A stretch of 64,000 nt of DNA from contig NZ_JANSKK010000001.1 of the NCBI RefSeq assembly GCF_026659735.1, forward strand, positions 1 to 64,000. Reading direction: 5' to 3'. Of this stretch, positions 7,690 to 15,921 are shown in pieces (the first letter of the stretch is position 1; the number at the start of each line of letters is the position of its first letter). This stretch comes from Staphylococcus pettenkoferi. GTDB lineage: Bacteria; Bacillota; Bacilli; Staphylococcales; Staphylococcaceae. A program made the translations under genes and the position numbers. The notes beneath the pieces were generated by a model, which was not told the DNA's origin, did no database searches, and saw only the letters and a program-made list of their open reading frames with translations.

Positions 7690-7963
7690 GACTTAAGTAT
7701 ACTCTACCCATAGGTGATTGTAAATTATAAACATAATTTATATTATAATTTGAGTTGGATTGTTGAACGAATCCTTATAATTGATTTATCTTTTTTAAGC
7801 TTCTGCACTCACAATGAATTCTTCCGCTAAAAATCTCGCTATTTCTTTCCACTCCCTATGACTGATTCAACACAAAACGGGAAAACAACGAATAGACTTA
7901 AATATTCACTAATAAATAAGATCACATTTTACAAAAATCATATTAACCAAGGAGGACATCACT

Positions 7964-8443
7964 GTGGGTATCGAAGTAGATCGCAATAAGATTATTTTCA
8001 AAAGAAATTTCAATGCAAGTCCTGAAGACATCTTTAAAGCATATACAAACAAGGATTTATTTGAACAATGGTTTCACCCAGAAAATGGTACGACGAAAGT
8101 CTATCGTTTCGAGGTTCAAGAAGGTGGGGAAGGTTTCTTCTCAATTGAAACGCCACAGGGCAAGAGTTACACCGTGACGAAATATCAAGAATTTGATCAG
8201 CCTACCTACATTGCTTATGAAGATTATTTCGCAGATGAGAATGGCAATATCAATAAAGAAGTGCCTGGGATGTATAATACAGTGCAACTTAACGATATCG
8301 GTCAAGGCGTGACTGAGTTAATTGCGACGTCTGAATTACCGAGCGCTGAAACGGTGCAACAAATGATTGATATGGATTTAGAAGCGGGAATGAATAGTAC
8401 ATTCGATAACTTAGAAACATTGTTACGCAACACATCTTCATAA
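7964..8443 (+). CDS. SRPBCC/AHSA1 domain protein
   Basis: A 159-residue START-like domain protein of the AHSA1 (activator of Hsp90 ATPase-like) group. The N-terminal strand KIIFKRNFNASPEDIFKAYT and the motif DLFEQWFHPENG are the family's ligand-pocket signature. VTKYQEFDQPTYIAYEDYF forms the central strands. The C-terminal helix (about residues 125-155, METVQQMIDMDLEAG-like) closes the cavity. Translation starts at GTG 7964 after AAGGAGG. It stands alone after a 300-bp non-coding stretch. Such proteins bind hydrophobic ligands or act as stress helpers; nothing more specific can be said. Confidence 0.8.
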   Translation: MGIEVDRNKIIFKRNFNASPEDIFKAYTNKDLFEQWFHPENGTTKVYRFEVQEGGEGFFSIETPQGKSYTVTKYQEFDQPTYIAYEDYFADENGNINKEVPGMYNTVQLNDIGQGVTELIATSELPSAETVQQMIDMDLEAGMNSTFDNLETLLRNTSS

Positions 8444-8523
8444 ATTAGTCGAAATTGTTTGCTAAATGATATAGGTTCTCACTTGAAAACGGTGTATAAT
8501 GGGTGTGAAAAGAGGTGAAGGGC

Positions 8524-8697
8524 TTGACTAAACGTTACATCAAAGTCTTAGTACTTTACGTGCTAAGTACACTCATACCAACACTTGTGACATGTAAACT
8601 TGATGGGAAACCATTCCTCAAATGGACTGTTCGTACGTTAGCAGGATATGGGCTTTTCGCATATGGTTTACGTCTTTTCTCTAAATTTAAAAAGTAA
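8524..8697 (+). CDS. Small basic membrane protein, uncharacterised
   Basis: A 57-residue peptide with two hydrophobic segments and a basic C-terminus (LRLFSKFKK). The open frame begins at GTG 8515, but that codon lies inside the AGAGGTGA ribosome site. TTG 8524, 5-6 bp after it, is the better start and gives LTKRYIKVLVLYVLST. A TATAAT (8495-8500) lies close upstream. It has its own terminator and no operon partners. Family not recognised. Confidence 0.55.
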   Translation: MTKRYIKVLVLYVLSTLIPTLVTCKLDGKPFLKWTVRTLAGYGLFAYGLRLFSKFKK

Positions 8698-8736
8698 TCT
8701 AAGTACGAGATGATATTTTAATCATGTACTTAATTG

Positions 8737-8808
8737 AAGTCGACTGCTGAGATGGAATAGGTCAGGGACAGTACTACCCTAGGCTATCTCGAGGGTCGAC
8801 TTATTTTT
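8737..8808 (+). terminator. Terminator after the small membrane protein
   Basis: Outer arms AAGTCGAC/GTCGACTT (8737-8744 and 8795-8802) enclose a second GAGAT..ATCTC pairing and are followed by a T-rich tract. A shorter hairpin (AAGTAC..GTACTT, 8701-8731) precedes it. Confidence 0.7.
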
Positions 8809-8928
8809 ATATCTGCAAGAAAGGGTCTTGCGCTCTGATGTTTACATTTTACATAAAATAAACATTCCCATCGTGGCTTAAATTCTATACAATAGTGGTT
8901 ATATATGGTGAATTTGAGGGGGATTATT

Positions 8929-9744
8929 ATGAAAAACAACAAGACAGTGAATGACACCTTTACGTCGAGGGCAATTGCTGAGAGTGCGATGCATCAATCT
9001 CAAATGAAAGATGTGATGATCACAAAGACGCCAGGACGTTACGCAGTGAAAGCGATGATGTCTGGTTTCTTACTCGCGATTGTGACGGTCTTTATGTTAG
9101 CCATCAAGACGCAATTTGCGGGGACACCAGTAGGGCTGATCAATATTCTTGGGGCAATTTCGTTCAGTTTAGCGCTCGTGCTCATCGTCTTAACCAATTC
9201 GGAATTACTGACGAGTAACTTTATGTTTGTGACGGTGGGGTATTATTATCGAGCGATTACGATGCGCAAGATTATGTACATCGTCTTCTACTGTTTCTTA
9301 TTTAACATTGTTGGCGGACTCATCTTATTTGGATTAATGCGCTTCACTCATGTGATGACACCAGAGATGATTACTGCGTTGACTAAGACGGTCTCAACAA
9401 AGACGGTGGAGTCAACTTGGTATGCGATATTAGTCAAAGGGATCTTCTGTAACTTCTTTATTAATATTGGTATCTATGTATCAATGTTATTTAAAGATGG
9501 CTTATCTAAAGCTTTCTTTATTGCCTGTGGCGTCGTCGTCTTCGTATTTATGGGCTACGAACACGTTGTCTTTAACGCAGGTTTATATGCAGGCATGTTG
9601 TTCTATAACTTTGATGGCGCCAACTGGTTACATGTATTGAAAAATATTGTCTTTGCGTTTATCGGTAACTACATCGGTGGCGGTATCTTCGTCGGCTTAG
9701 TTTATGCTTACGTGAACGGTCGCCGTGACGCTTTTGAAAAATAG
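8929..9744 (+). CDS. nirC: Formate/nitrite transporter family channel (NirC-like)
   Basis: A 271-residue FNT-family membrane channel. Six hydrophobic segments are visible. They are separated by polar loops such as GLSKAFFIACGVVVFVFMGYEHVVFNAG, which holds the pore histidine of FNT proteins (GYEHVVFN). GNYIGGGIFVGLVYAYVN is the conserved last helix. The frame is open from 8905, but ATG 8929 follows GAGGGGGAT and avoids an unlikely hydrophobic leader. Position a short way before the nitrite reductase operon points to nitrite uptake or export, as for nirC in S. carnosus. The upstream 100 bp has no clear Rex or NreC box. Formate as substrate is not excluded. Confidence 0.85.
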   Translation: MKNNKTVNDTFTSRAIAESAMHQSQMKDVMITKTPGRYAVKAMMSGFLLAIVTVFMLAIKTQFAGTPVGLINILGAISFSLALVLIVLTNSELLTSNFMFVTVGYYYRAITMRKIMYIVFYCFLFNIVGGLILFGLMRFTHVMTPEMITALTKTVSTKTVESTWYAILVKGIFCNFFINIGIYVSMLFKDGLSKAFFIACGVVVFVFMGYEHVVFNAGLYAGMLFYNFDGANWLHVLKNIVFAFIGNYIGGGIFVGLVYAYVNGRRDAFEK

Positions 9745-9759
9745 AATGATGTCATGATT

Positions 9760-9793
9760 AATACGGCTGTGCAATCGCATGGTCGTATTTTTA
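9760..9793 (+). terminator. Terminator of nirC
   Basis: Arms at 9760-9772 and 9777-9789 (AATACG..CGTATT core, some mismatches) are followed by TTTTT. Confidence 0.75.
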
Positions 9794-9956
9794 GTTACTA
9801 AATTATCTTTAAAATATAGAGAGACAAGTGCGGATGTAAGTGAGACATCTCTAAATTAGGAAGAAGTTAGAATTGATGTAATAAATTATAGAGACTGCCT
9901 GAGCTGTTTTTATCTTGAACGATATAGAAAGTACAATGTTGATCAAGTATTATCAA

Positions 9957-10091
9957 TTGTTTTCAATGACGACTCGACACACCTGAGGGATTTCGGTCAC
10001 ATCGAAAATCCATTAATGATACGGCTAAGGTGTCATTAATTAGTTGAGTGTGACCGCCTCTCGGCAAGGAGAGGCAAAACATTGAAAACAA
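9957..10091. ncRNA. Candidate structured RNA/DNA element of unknown family
   Basis: About 135 nt enclosed by a perfect 12-bp inverted repeat (9957-9968 with 10080-10091). Inside are an 8-bp helix (CGGTCACA with TGTGACCG, about 9993-10000 and 10048-10055) and, nested in it, an 11-bp hairpin (ATTAATGATAC with GTGTCATTAAT, 7-nt loop, one G-U pair). Next to these is a 7-bp GCCTCTC/GAGAGGC hairpin with a 6-nt loop. Helices fold within one another without conflict. No ORF covers it and no neighbouring gene is positioned for a riboswitch. Orientation is undetermined, and I could not match it to a known staphylococcal sRNA. Confidence 0.5.
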
Positions 10092-10107
10092 AAATAAATG
10101 AGCGTTC

Positions 10108-10270
10108 TATCCAATCAAGAATGTTTATTAAGTTGAATATACGATTATCATAAGAGTTTGTTTTAAAAAATCAATTACACAGTAGTTGTTTGATTTCATA
10201 GGAGTCAATACTCTCATGAAGTCGAGCTTTCCTTGCGGGGGACAGGAGGACGAAATATCCAATTTCTGTC
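10108..10270 (+). repeat. Staphylococcal palindromic intergenic repeat, copy A
   Basis: Copies A and B are tandem, about 160 bp apart. Each has ATCAAGAATNTTTATTAAGTTG at its start, CAGTAG (10180), an internal hairpin, TGCGGGG (10234) and a closing hairpin containing ACGAAAT and ATTTCTGT. The layout resembles the widespread staphylococcal intergenic repeat with GCAGTAG...TGCGG..GGGACGACGAAAT, as I recall it. Confidence 0.65.
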
Positions 10271-10437
10271 TAATCAAGAATTTTTATTAAGTTGGATATA
10301 TGTTTATTATAAGTGTTCGATTTATAAGTAACACTTGCGCAGTAGAGATCTGGATTCATAAGGGCTAACACTCTTATGAACCCTAGCTCTCTTTGCGGGG
10401 GAAGTACTACGAAATCATAGATTTCTGTACTTCTCCC
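10268..10437 (+). repeat. Staphylococcal palindromic intergenic repeat, copy B
   Basis: Second tandem copy with CAGTAG at 10340 and TGCGGGG at 10394, the same 54-nt spacing as copy A. Its inner hairpin (TTCATAAG..CTTATGAA) and outer helix differ in sequence from A but pair equally well. The 3' hairpin GGAAGTAC..GTACTTC is strong. A related third copy lies at 33156-33256. Confidence 0.65.
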
Positions 10438-10532
10438 AATCAAATGCGTTGACTCACAGCCATTGAAATCATAAAGTAGCGTTAAGTTCTATCAACAGAC
10501 TCACACAAATATGACGAGGAAGAGGTGGCACG

Positions 10533-11063
10533 ATGTCAAACTTAAACATCAGAGTCGCGACGGAAGAAGACGTGAAAGAGCTCTACCACATCATGCACGA
10601 AGCTTTCACACCCCTGCGCGAACTCGGAATTGACTGGCCGTCTGTAAACGCAGACGAAGAAATGGTACGCAATAATATGAAGACGACAACGATGTTTGTC
10701 TTAGAAGACGAAGAACAAATCATCTCCACAATCTCAGTCCGCTATCCTTGGGAAGATCGCCCGAGCGTAGCAACGTATCCTTTCGTCTGGTGGTTCGCGA
10801 CAAGACCAGAGTTTGAAGGTCGTGGCTTAGGTAGCAAACTGTTGAAGTACGTTGAAGAAACATTTCTACGTGACACGCTCAAGGTACCAGCAGTTGTACT
10901 GGGTACGTCAGGTCGTTTGCATCCATGGTTGCTAGATATCTACAAACGTCGAGGTTATCAAGTCTTTAAAGAACATGAGAATGATGATGGTGACCTAGGG
11001 ATACTCATGTATAAAGAACTCATTCCTGAGGCCTTTGATAGTCAATACTTAAAGAGACCTTAA
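10533..11063 (+). CDS. GNAT-family N-acetyltransferase
   Basis: A 176-residue acetyltransferase of the GNAT fold. The first strand and helix are LNIRVATEEDVKELYHIMHEAF. The acetyl-CoA pyrophosphate loop is in motif A as RPEFEGRGLGSKLLKYVEE (R-x-x-G-x-G/A type). The C-terminal YKRRGYQVFKEHENDDG is motif B with the usual aromatic-glycine turn. ATG 10533 follows GAGGAAGAGGTGG. Its substrate is unknown. It is followed by a long terminator that separates it from nirR, so it is not part of the nitrite operon. Confidence 0.85.
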   Translation: MSNLNIRVATEEDVKELYHIMHEAFTPLRELGIDWPSVNADEEMVRNNMKTTTMFVLEDEEQIISTISVRYPWEDRPSVATYPFVWWFATRPEFEGRGLGSKLLKYVEETFLRDTLKVPAVVLGTSGRLHPWLLDIYKRRGYQVFKEHENDDGDLGILMYKELIPEAFDSQYLKRP

Positions 11064-11070
11064 ATCACGT

Positions 11071-11154
11071 GAGGAATCCTCTCTGAGTACAAGATGACGA
11101 GGTGAAAGTGAGCTTCTCTCGTCTTTCTTGTATAAGGGGATTCCCTATATTTTT
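11071..11154 (+). terminator. Terminator between the GNAT gene and nirR
   Basis: A long hairpin with arms near 11073-11082 (AGGAATCCTC) and 11137-11147 (GGGATTCCCT), an inner TACAAGA/TCTTGTA-type pairing, and a T-run. Its right arm overlaps the predicted NreC box of nirR. Confidence 0.65.
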
Positions 11155-11178
11155 ACTTGTATGTGAAAAATATCACAA
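11134..11178 (+). promoter_or_regulatory. NreC-like and Rex-like boxes upstream of nirR
   Basis: AAGGG-GATT-CCCTA at 11134-11147 differs by one base from TAGGG-N4-CCCTA, the NreC target described for S. carnosus nar/nir promoters (recalled). ATGTGAA-AAAT-ATCACAA at 11161-11178 fits the staphylococcal Rex operator TTGTGAA-W4-TTCACAA with two mismatches. A TATAAT lies at 11197-11202. This predicts anaerobic activation by NreBC and NADH-sensitive repression by Rex. Confidence 0.7.
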
Positions 11179-11226
11179 ATTCAATTAATTCTATTCTATA
11201 ATGAAAATGAAGGGAGTGGTCATGGT

Positions 11227-11928
11227 ATGACGATGAACATCATTGTCGTTCATGGCATGCGAAAAGGTACTTTGAATCAAGAGTTACATCAGTTTATCAA
11301 CACGATGCTTGAAGATGAAATCTATCAATATGAAGTTGTTTTTCTAGAAAGTGAAACACGCAATCCGTATCGTGTTATTGAGCAGTTGATTCAAAGTGGA
11401 GAACGCGATTTCAGAATAATTCCATTTATGATCTTCTCAGGTGCACATTTTTTAGATGATATGCCGGCGATTGTTCAACATTTTAAACAACAATATGACG
11501 ACATCTCATTTACGATTTGTGAACCACTCGGACATCACCCGTTAATGGTTGATATCGTGAAAGACAAAGCGATGGACGCATTAGCGCATACGAATTATGA
11601 TGCAGTGATACTCTACGTGCATGGTAGTACGAAATATCGTAAACCTGAAGAAGAATTACGTGCGTTTCGCGAGCAGTTGACACTCCCAGTACCAATTCAT
11701 GTACTCACGTTGTACGGCTCCATCTCCTATAAAGATTATTTAGAAGAAGTTGTTGAAGGGCAGAAGCGTGTGCTCTTTCTACCGATCTTCTTCTATGATG
11801 GCTACCTCGTGAACATGACGAAGAAGAGAATTAAACAGATGAATTTAGATTGTCAAATTGATTTCACGACGAGTATTAACTTTGACCAACGTTTAAAAGA
11901 GATCATCAACGATCGAATCGATGACTAA
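11227..11928 (+). CDS. nirR: Sirohydrochlorin ferrochelatase (SirB/CbiX type), NirR
   Basis: A 233-residue two-lobe CbiX/SirB-type chelatase that would insert Fe2+ into sirohydrochlorin to complete siroheme for NirB. The N-terminal lobe begins IIVVHGMRKG with the conserved metal-site histidine after the first strand, and has FMIFSGAHFLDDM as the matching second histidine region. The C-terminal lobe repeats the pattern (ILYVHGSTKYRKPEEEL and LPIFFYDGYL). In S. carnosus this first gene of the nitrite operon was named nirR. ATG 11227 follows GGGAG. The 89-bp gap to nirB has no terminator, so it is likely the first cistron of nirRBD plus the SUMT gene. Confidence 0.85.
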   Translation: MTMNIIVVHGMRKGTLNQELHQFINTMLEDEIYQYEVVFLESETRNPYRVIEQLIQSGERDFRIIPFMIFSGAHFLDDMPAIVQHFKQQYDDISFTICEPLGHHPLMVDIVKDKAMDALAHTNYDAVILYVHGSTKYRKPEEELRAFREQLTLPVPIHVLTLYGSISYKDYLEEVVEGQKRVLFLPIFFYDGYLVNMTKKRIKQMNLDCQIDFTTSINFDQRLKEIINDRIDD

Positions 11929-12017
11929 GTCTTATACGATTTGTAGCAACAGTACAAACCATGGGTCATCAACTCTCGTGACACACTCTAAGTTCGTCAT
12001 TGTGTGGGGGTTCTACA

Positions 12018-14420
12018 ATGAAAGAGAAGTTAGTAATCATTGGTAATGGTATGGCAGGTATTCGTACAGTAGAAGAAATCTTGAGTAGAGACGACTCAAA
12101 ATACGAGATTACGGTTATTGGTAAGGAACCTTATCCAAACTATAACCGTATCATGTTGTCTAACATTCTTCAGAAGAAGATGACAGTTGAAGATACAATT
12201 ATGAATCCATACGAATGGTATGGCGATCATCAAATTCGCATTTTAACGAATGATCCAGTAGTGGAATTAAATCGTCAGGACAAGGTCATCACGACAGAGC
12301 AAGGTATCAAAGTCGACTATGACACATGTATCTTTGCTACAGGTTCGAAAGCCTTTGTCTTACCTATCCCAGGCTCAGACTTACCGAACGTCATCGGCTG
12401 GCGTACGATTGAAGATACAGAGCGCATGATTGAGATTGCGCAGCACAATAAGAAAGCGGTAGTCATCGGGGGAGGGCTTCTCGGCTTAGAATGTGCGAGA
12501 GGGCTCATGGACCAAGGTATGGAAGTCACTGTCGTGCATCTTGCAGAATGGTTGATGGAAATGCAGCTTGACCGCAAAGGTGGCGAGTTGCTTAAAGCGG
12601 ATTTAGAAGCACAAGGAATGCACTTCGAACTTCAAGCGAGCACGCAAGAAATTCTAGGTGAAGACAACGTGGAAGCCATTCGTTTAGCTGATGGTAGAGA
12701 GATTGAAACGGATCTCGTCGTCATGGCTGTCGGTATTCGTCCGTACGCTGAAATTGCCAAAGCGAGCGGTTTAGATGTCAATAGAGGTATCGTTGTTGAT
12801 GACTTCATGCAAACGAGTGATCCAGCCATTTATGCAGTAGGTGAATGTGCTGAACATCGTGGCACAGTTTACGGTTTAGTCGCACCACTTTATGAGCAAG
12901 GTAAGGTACTTGCGGACGTGCTCACAGGTCGTCAAACATCAGGTTATCACGGCTCTACGACTTTTACCTCTTTAAAAGTCTCAGGTTGTGATCTCTACAG
13001 TGCAGGTGTGATTAAAGAATCACCAACGATTCATGGTGTAGAGGTCTTTGATAGTATCCATAACACGTATAAAAAGATCTTCCTAGAAGAAGATCAAGTG
13101 GTTGGTGCTGTGCTTTATGGAGATACTGACGATGGTAGCCGCTTATTCAGCATGATGCGTAAGCACGACTCTATTGAGGGTTATACGCTCACATCGTTAC
13201 TGCAAAAACCAGGTGAGACGACTGAAACAAGCATTGCAGATATGCCAGACGATGAAATTATCTGTGGATGTAACGGTGTAGCTAAAGGAACGATTGTGGA
13301 TGCGATTAAGCAGAAAGGGCTTACTCAAGTGAGCGAAGTTACGAAAGCGACGAAAGCGGGTAACTCTTGTGGTAAATGTAAAGGTCAAATCGCTCAAATT
13401 CTCGAGTATACTTTAGGAGACAAATATCAAGGTTCCGCACCAACAGGTATTTGTGCATGTACGGATTTAACGCGTAATCAAATCGTGACGCAAATTCGCG
13501 CGAAAGGCTTGAAGACATCTAAAGAAGTACGTCATGTGCTCAACTTTAAAGACAAGCATGGTTGTCCGAAATGTCGCCCAGCGTTGAACTATTACTTAAA
13601 TATGGTTTATCCGCATGAACATCAAGATGAACAGGAATCACGTTTCGCTAACGAACGTTATCACGCGAACATTCAGAACGATGGTACGTTCTCAGTTATT
13701 CCGCAAATGCGAGGTGGCGTGACTGATGCAGATCAGCTCATTCGTTTAGGTGAAGTGGCGAAACAATTCGACGTGCCGCTCGTGAAGGTGACGGGTTCCC
13801 AACGTATCGGCTTATATGGTTTGAAGAAAGAGGAGCTGCCACGTGTGTGGGAAGCACTCGGTATGCGTTCAGCTTCTGCTTATGGTAAGAAGACCCGTTC
13901 AGTTAAAAGTTGTGTCGGTAAAGAATTCTGTCGCTTCGGTACACAATATACAACACGTCTCGGCATTCGTTTAGAGAAGACTTTCGAGTATATCGATACG
14001 CCGCATAAGTTTAAAATGGGTGTGTCAGGTTGTCCGAGAAGTTGTGTAGAATCTGGTGTGAAAGACTTTGGTGTCATCGGTGTCGAAAATGGTTTCCAAA
14101 TTTATATCGGTGGTAACGGTGGTACTGAAGTAGCCAAAGGTCAACATCTCACAACAGTGGAAACAGAAGACGAAGTCATCCGTCTCTGTGGTGCAGTGAT
14201 GCAATATTATCGTGAAACAGGAATTTATGCAGAACGTACGGCACCGTGGTTGAATCGTTTAGGTTTAGACCATGTGAAAGAAGTCGTGTTAGATCCTGAG
14301 AAACAACAAGAGCTATTCGAACGTATTATGGAAGCGAAAGAAGCGGTAGCACAAGAACCTTGGTCAGATATTGTGGCTGACGAACGTAAACAGAAGATAT
14401 TTGAAGTGGAGCGTGTTTAA
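12018..14420 (+). CDS. nirB: NADH-dependent nitrite reductase, large subunit
   Basis: An 800-residue cytoplasmic assimilatory/detoxifying nitrite reductase reducing nitrite to ammonia with NADH. Domains in order: FAD/NAD-binding pyridine nucleotide-disulfide oxidoreductase (about 1-330, IIGNGMAG and VVIGGGLLGLE); BFD-like [2Fe-2S] domain with Cys416, 418, 451 and 454; a second BFD-like segment (CACTDLTRNQ...CPKCRPAL); then the siroheme/[4Fe-4S] domain with Cys632-x5-Cys638 and Cys672-x3-Cys676. The frame opens at TTG 12000, but ATG 12018, 8 bp after GTGGGGG, is the natural start. It lies between nirR and nirD in the operon and depends on their neighbours for siroheme. All cofactor cysteines are intact. 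Confidence 0.97.
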   Translation: MKEKLVIIGNGMAGIRTVEEILSRDDSKYEITVIGKEPYPNYNRIMLSNILQKKMTVEDTIMNPYEWYGDHQIRILTNDPVVELNRQDKVITTEQGIKVDYDTCIFATGSKAFVLPIPGSDLPNVIGWRTIEDTERMIEIAQHNKKAVVIGGGLLGLECARGLMDQGMEVTVVHLAEWLMEMQLDRKGGELLKADLEAQGMHFELQASTQEILGEDNVEAIRLADGREIETDLVVMAVGIRPYAEIAKASGLDVNRGIVVDDFMQTSDPAIYAVGECAEHRGTVYGLVAPLYEQGKVLADVLTGRQTSGYHGSTTFTSLKVSGCDLYSAGVIKESPTIHGVEVFDSIHNTYKKIFLEEDQVVGAVLYGDTDDGSRLFSMMRKHDSIEGYTLTSLLQKPGETTETSIADMPDDEIICGCNGVAKGTIVDAIKQKGLTQVSEVTKATKAGNSCGKCKGQIAQILEYTLGDKYQGSAPTGICACTDLTRNQIVTQIRAKGLKTSKEVRHVLNFKDKHGCPKCRPALNYYLNMVYPHEHQDEQESRFANERYHANIQNDGTFSVIPQMRGGVTDADQLIRLGEVAKQFDVPLVKVTGSQRIGLYGLKKEELPRVWEALGMRSASAYGKKTRSVKSCVGKEFCRFGTQYTTRLGIRLEKTFEYIDTPHKFKMGVSGCPRSCVESGVKDFGVIGVENGFQIYIGGNGGTEVAKGQHLTTVETEDEVIRLCGAVMQYYRETGIYAERTAPWLNRLGLDHVKEVVLDPEKQQELFERIMEAKEAVAQEPWSDIVADERKQKIFEVERV

Positions 14421-14421
14421 G

Positions 14422-14736
14422 ATGAGTACTAAGACCCCAATTAAAGTAGCAGAACTCTCTGAATTGACACCTTTAATCGGCAAGAAAGTCATCGTTGGAG
14501 ATCAAGAGATAGGATTATTTTTAACTGAATCTGGAGAAATTCATGCGATTAACAATATTTGTCCTCACAAACAAGGACCACTGTCAGAAGGTACAGTCAG
14601 CGGGGAGTATGTCTATTGTCCCTTACATGATCAGAAGATTGATTTAAACACAGGCGAAGTCCAAGAACCTGATACAGGATGTGTGTCAGTTTACGAAGTA
14701 ACAGTAGATAATGGAGAGGTCTATATATGTCTGTAG
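14422..14736 (+). CDS. nirD: Nitrite reductase small subunit, Rieske-like
   Basis: A 104-residue NirD subunit with a Rieske fold. Unlike many NirD proteins, which lack the cluster ligands, this one has a complete C-x-H...C-x2-H set: Cys47 and His49 in ICPHKQGPL, Cys66 and His69 in YCPLHDQKI. It may therefore carry a [2Fe-2S] cluster. The start is ATG 14422, one base past the nirB stop; upstream in-frame codons fall inside nirB. The end overlaps the SUMT gene by 10 bp. It probably stabilises NirB or feeds it electrons. Confidence 0.9.
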   Translation: MSTKTPIKVAELSELTPLIGKKVIVGDQEIGLFLTESGEIHAINNICPHKQGPLSEGTVSGEYVYCPLHDQKIDLNTGEVQEPDTGCVSVYEVTVDNGEVYICL

Positions 14737-15620
14737 CACCTAAAGTGTACCTCGTGGGTGCTGGACCGGGAGACCCAAACTTATTAACACGTCGAGCGGA
14801 GCATTTGTTATATAAAGCCGACGTTGTGCTTTATGATCGTCTGGTTAATCCATTTATCTTGCAGTTGACACGTCCTGATGCGCAGCTAATCAATGTAGGC
14901 AAGATTCCCTATCATCCTACGACGAAGCAAGAAGAAATCAATCAACAACTGATTGCCAGTGCTGAGAAGCATGGATGTGTAGTGAGGTTAAAAGGTGGCG
15001 ATCCTGCGATCTTTGGACGGCTACAAGAAGAGGTTGAAGCACTTGAACAAGAGAACATCGATTACGAGGTGGTACCAGGAGTTACGAGTGCGAGTGCTGC
15101 GGTCGCTACCTTGTGCATCGGTCTCACATCTCGTCGCTTGTCGAATAGTGTGACGTACTGTACTGGTCAAGCAGTCATCGACACACCTGAACGCTTCGTT
15201 TCAATGATGCAGCAAGGCACTTTAGCGATTTATATGGGTATTAAAAGGATTGGACAAATCATGTCGACCATTCAACAAGAGACTGACGTAGATTATCCAG
15301 TGAATGTTATTTTTCAAGCATCGTATGAACGTGAGCAGGTCATTAAAGCCCACGTCTCAACAATTGCATCACAAGTAGAGAACAGTGACGTTGATGGCCC
15401 AGGTCTCATTCTTATAGGCCCTGTGTTAGATCTAGAGAAGATGTTTAATACTAAGGTCTCAACACCTGTACTACTTCAAGGCGATCGAACAGCTAACATC
15501 GCTCGCGCATTTGAAATTTATGAGGAAGGTCGCACTGCATTTTTAGACATTGATCCTCATTGCGATTATCATCCGTCGCAACTCGCGTTGATTCAGCATA
15601 TCAAAGAAACGTTATTGTAA
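14727..15620 (+). CDS. cobA: Uroporphyrinogen-III C-methyltransferase (SUMT)
   Basis: A 297-residue SAM-dependent enzyme that doubly methylates uroporphyrinogen III to precorrin-2, the first committed step to siroheme. Signature VYLVGAGPGDPNLLTRRAEHLL lies at the N-terminus. VVRLKGGDPAIFGRLQEEVEAL and VVPGVTSASAAVATLCIGLTSR are the other two family motifs. There is no CysG-type dehydrogenase fusion. About 50 extra C-terminal residues (after residue 245) go beyond the core domain. ATG 14727 overlaps the nirD end and follows GGAGAGG. It completes the nir operon and corresponds to the S. carnosus gene called sirA. A terminator follows. Confidence 0.93.
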   Translation: MSVAPKVYLVGAGPGDPNLLTRRAEHLLYKADVVLYDRLVNPFILQLTRPDAQLINVGKIPYHPTTKQEEINQQLIASAEKHGCVVRLKGGDPAIFGRLQEEVEALEQENIDYEVVPGVTSASAAVATLCIGLTSRRLSNSVTYCTGQAVIDTPERFVSMMQQGTLAIYMGIKRIGQIMSTIQQETDVDYPVNVIFQASYEREQVIKAHVSTIASQVENSDVDGPGLILIGPVLDLEKMFNTKVSTPVLLQGDRTANIARAFEIYEEGRTAFLDIDPHCDYHPSQLALIQHIKETLL

Positions 15621-15637
15621 TTTATATTTATAAAATG

Positions 15638-15694
15638 AGAGGCACTCTAGCAATTGGAAGACATCCCAATTGTTTAGGGTGTCTTTTTCAATTT
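15638..15694 (+). terminator. Terminator of the nir operon
   Basis: Stem of AGGCACTCTA with TAGGGTGTCT (about 15640-15649 and 15675-15684), inner CAATTGG/CCAATTG pairing, then TTTTT. It separates nir from nar. Confidence 0.85.
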
Positions 15695-15749
15695 TAATAC
15701 GGCTACAAAGTGCATTGCTACAAGGGGTAAGGGAGTTCTATGAGGCAAA

Positions 15750-15793
15750 TAGGTAAATCCCTAATATGAGGGTCTTGTGAAAAAATGTACAAT
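15750..15793 (+). promoter_or_regulatory. narG promoter with NreC-like and Rex-like boxes
   Basis: TAGGT-AAAT-CCCTA (15750-15763) matches TAGGG-N4-CCCTA with one change. TTGTGAA-AAAA-TGTACAA (15775-15792) has a perfect left Rex half and a weaker right half. A TACAAT at 15788-15793 could be the -10, which would put the NreC box centre near -43, typical for an activator contacting polymerase. The order matches the nirR region. Confidence 0.65.
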
Positions 15794-15921
15794 AAATTAA
15801 CAAGTTATTAAGACATATCATTACTTTTTAATAGATAAGAGTGAAAGGCGTACGGAAAGTAAAGGCTATGCAGAGGCGATTCACTCAGAGAAACAGGGCA
15901 TGTTTGAGAGGATGTTATGAA

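Noticed and set aside
6720..10530. CRISPR array suspected from repeated blocks near 7.0-7.4 and 10.1-10.4 kb
   Set aside because: The repeats are few, long, imperfect and explained by toxin-antitoxin duplication and palindromic intergenic repeats; there are no regular spacers or cas genes.
15841..15921. 27-codon upstream extension of narG
   Set aside because: Would make NarG longer than the family norm and precede the FS0 cluster spacing; ATG 15922 has the better ribosome site.
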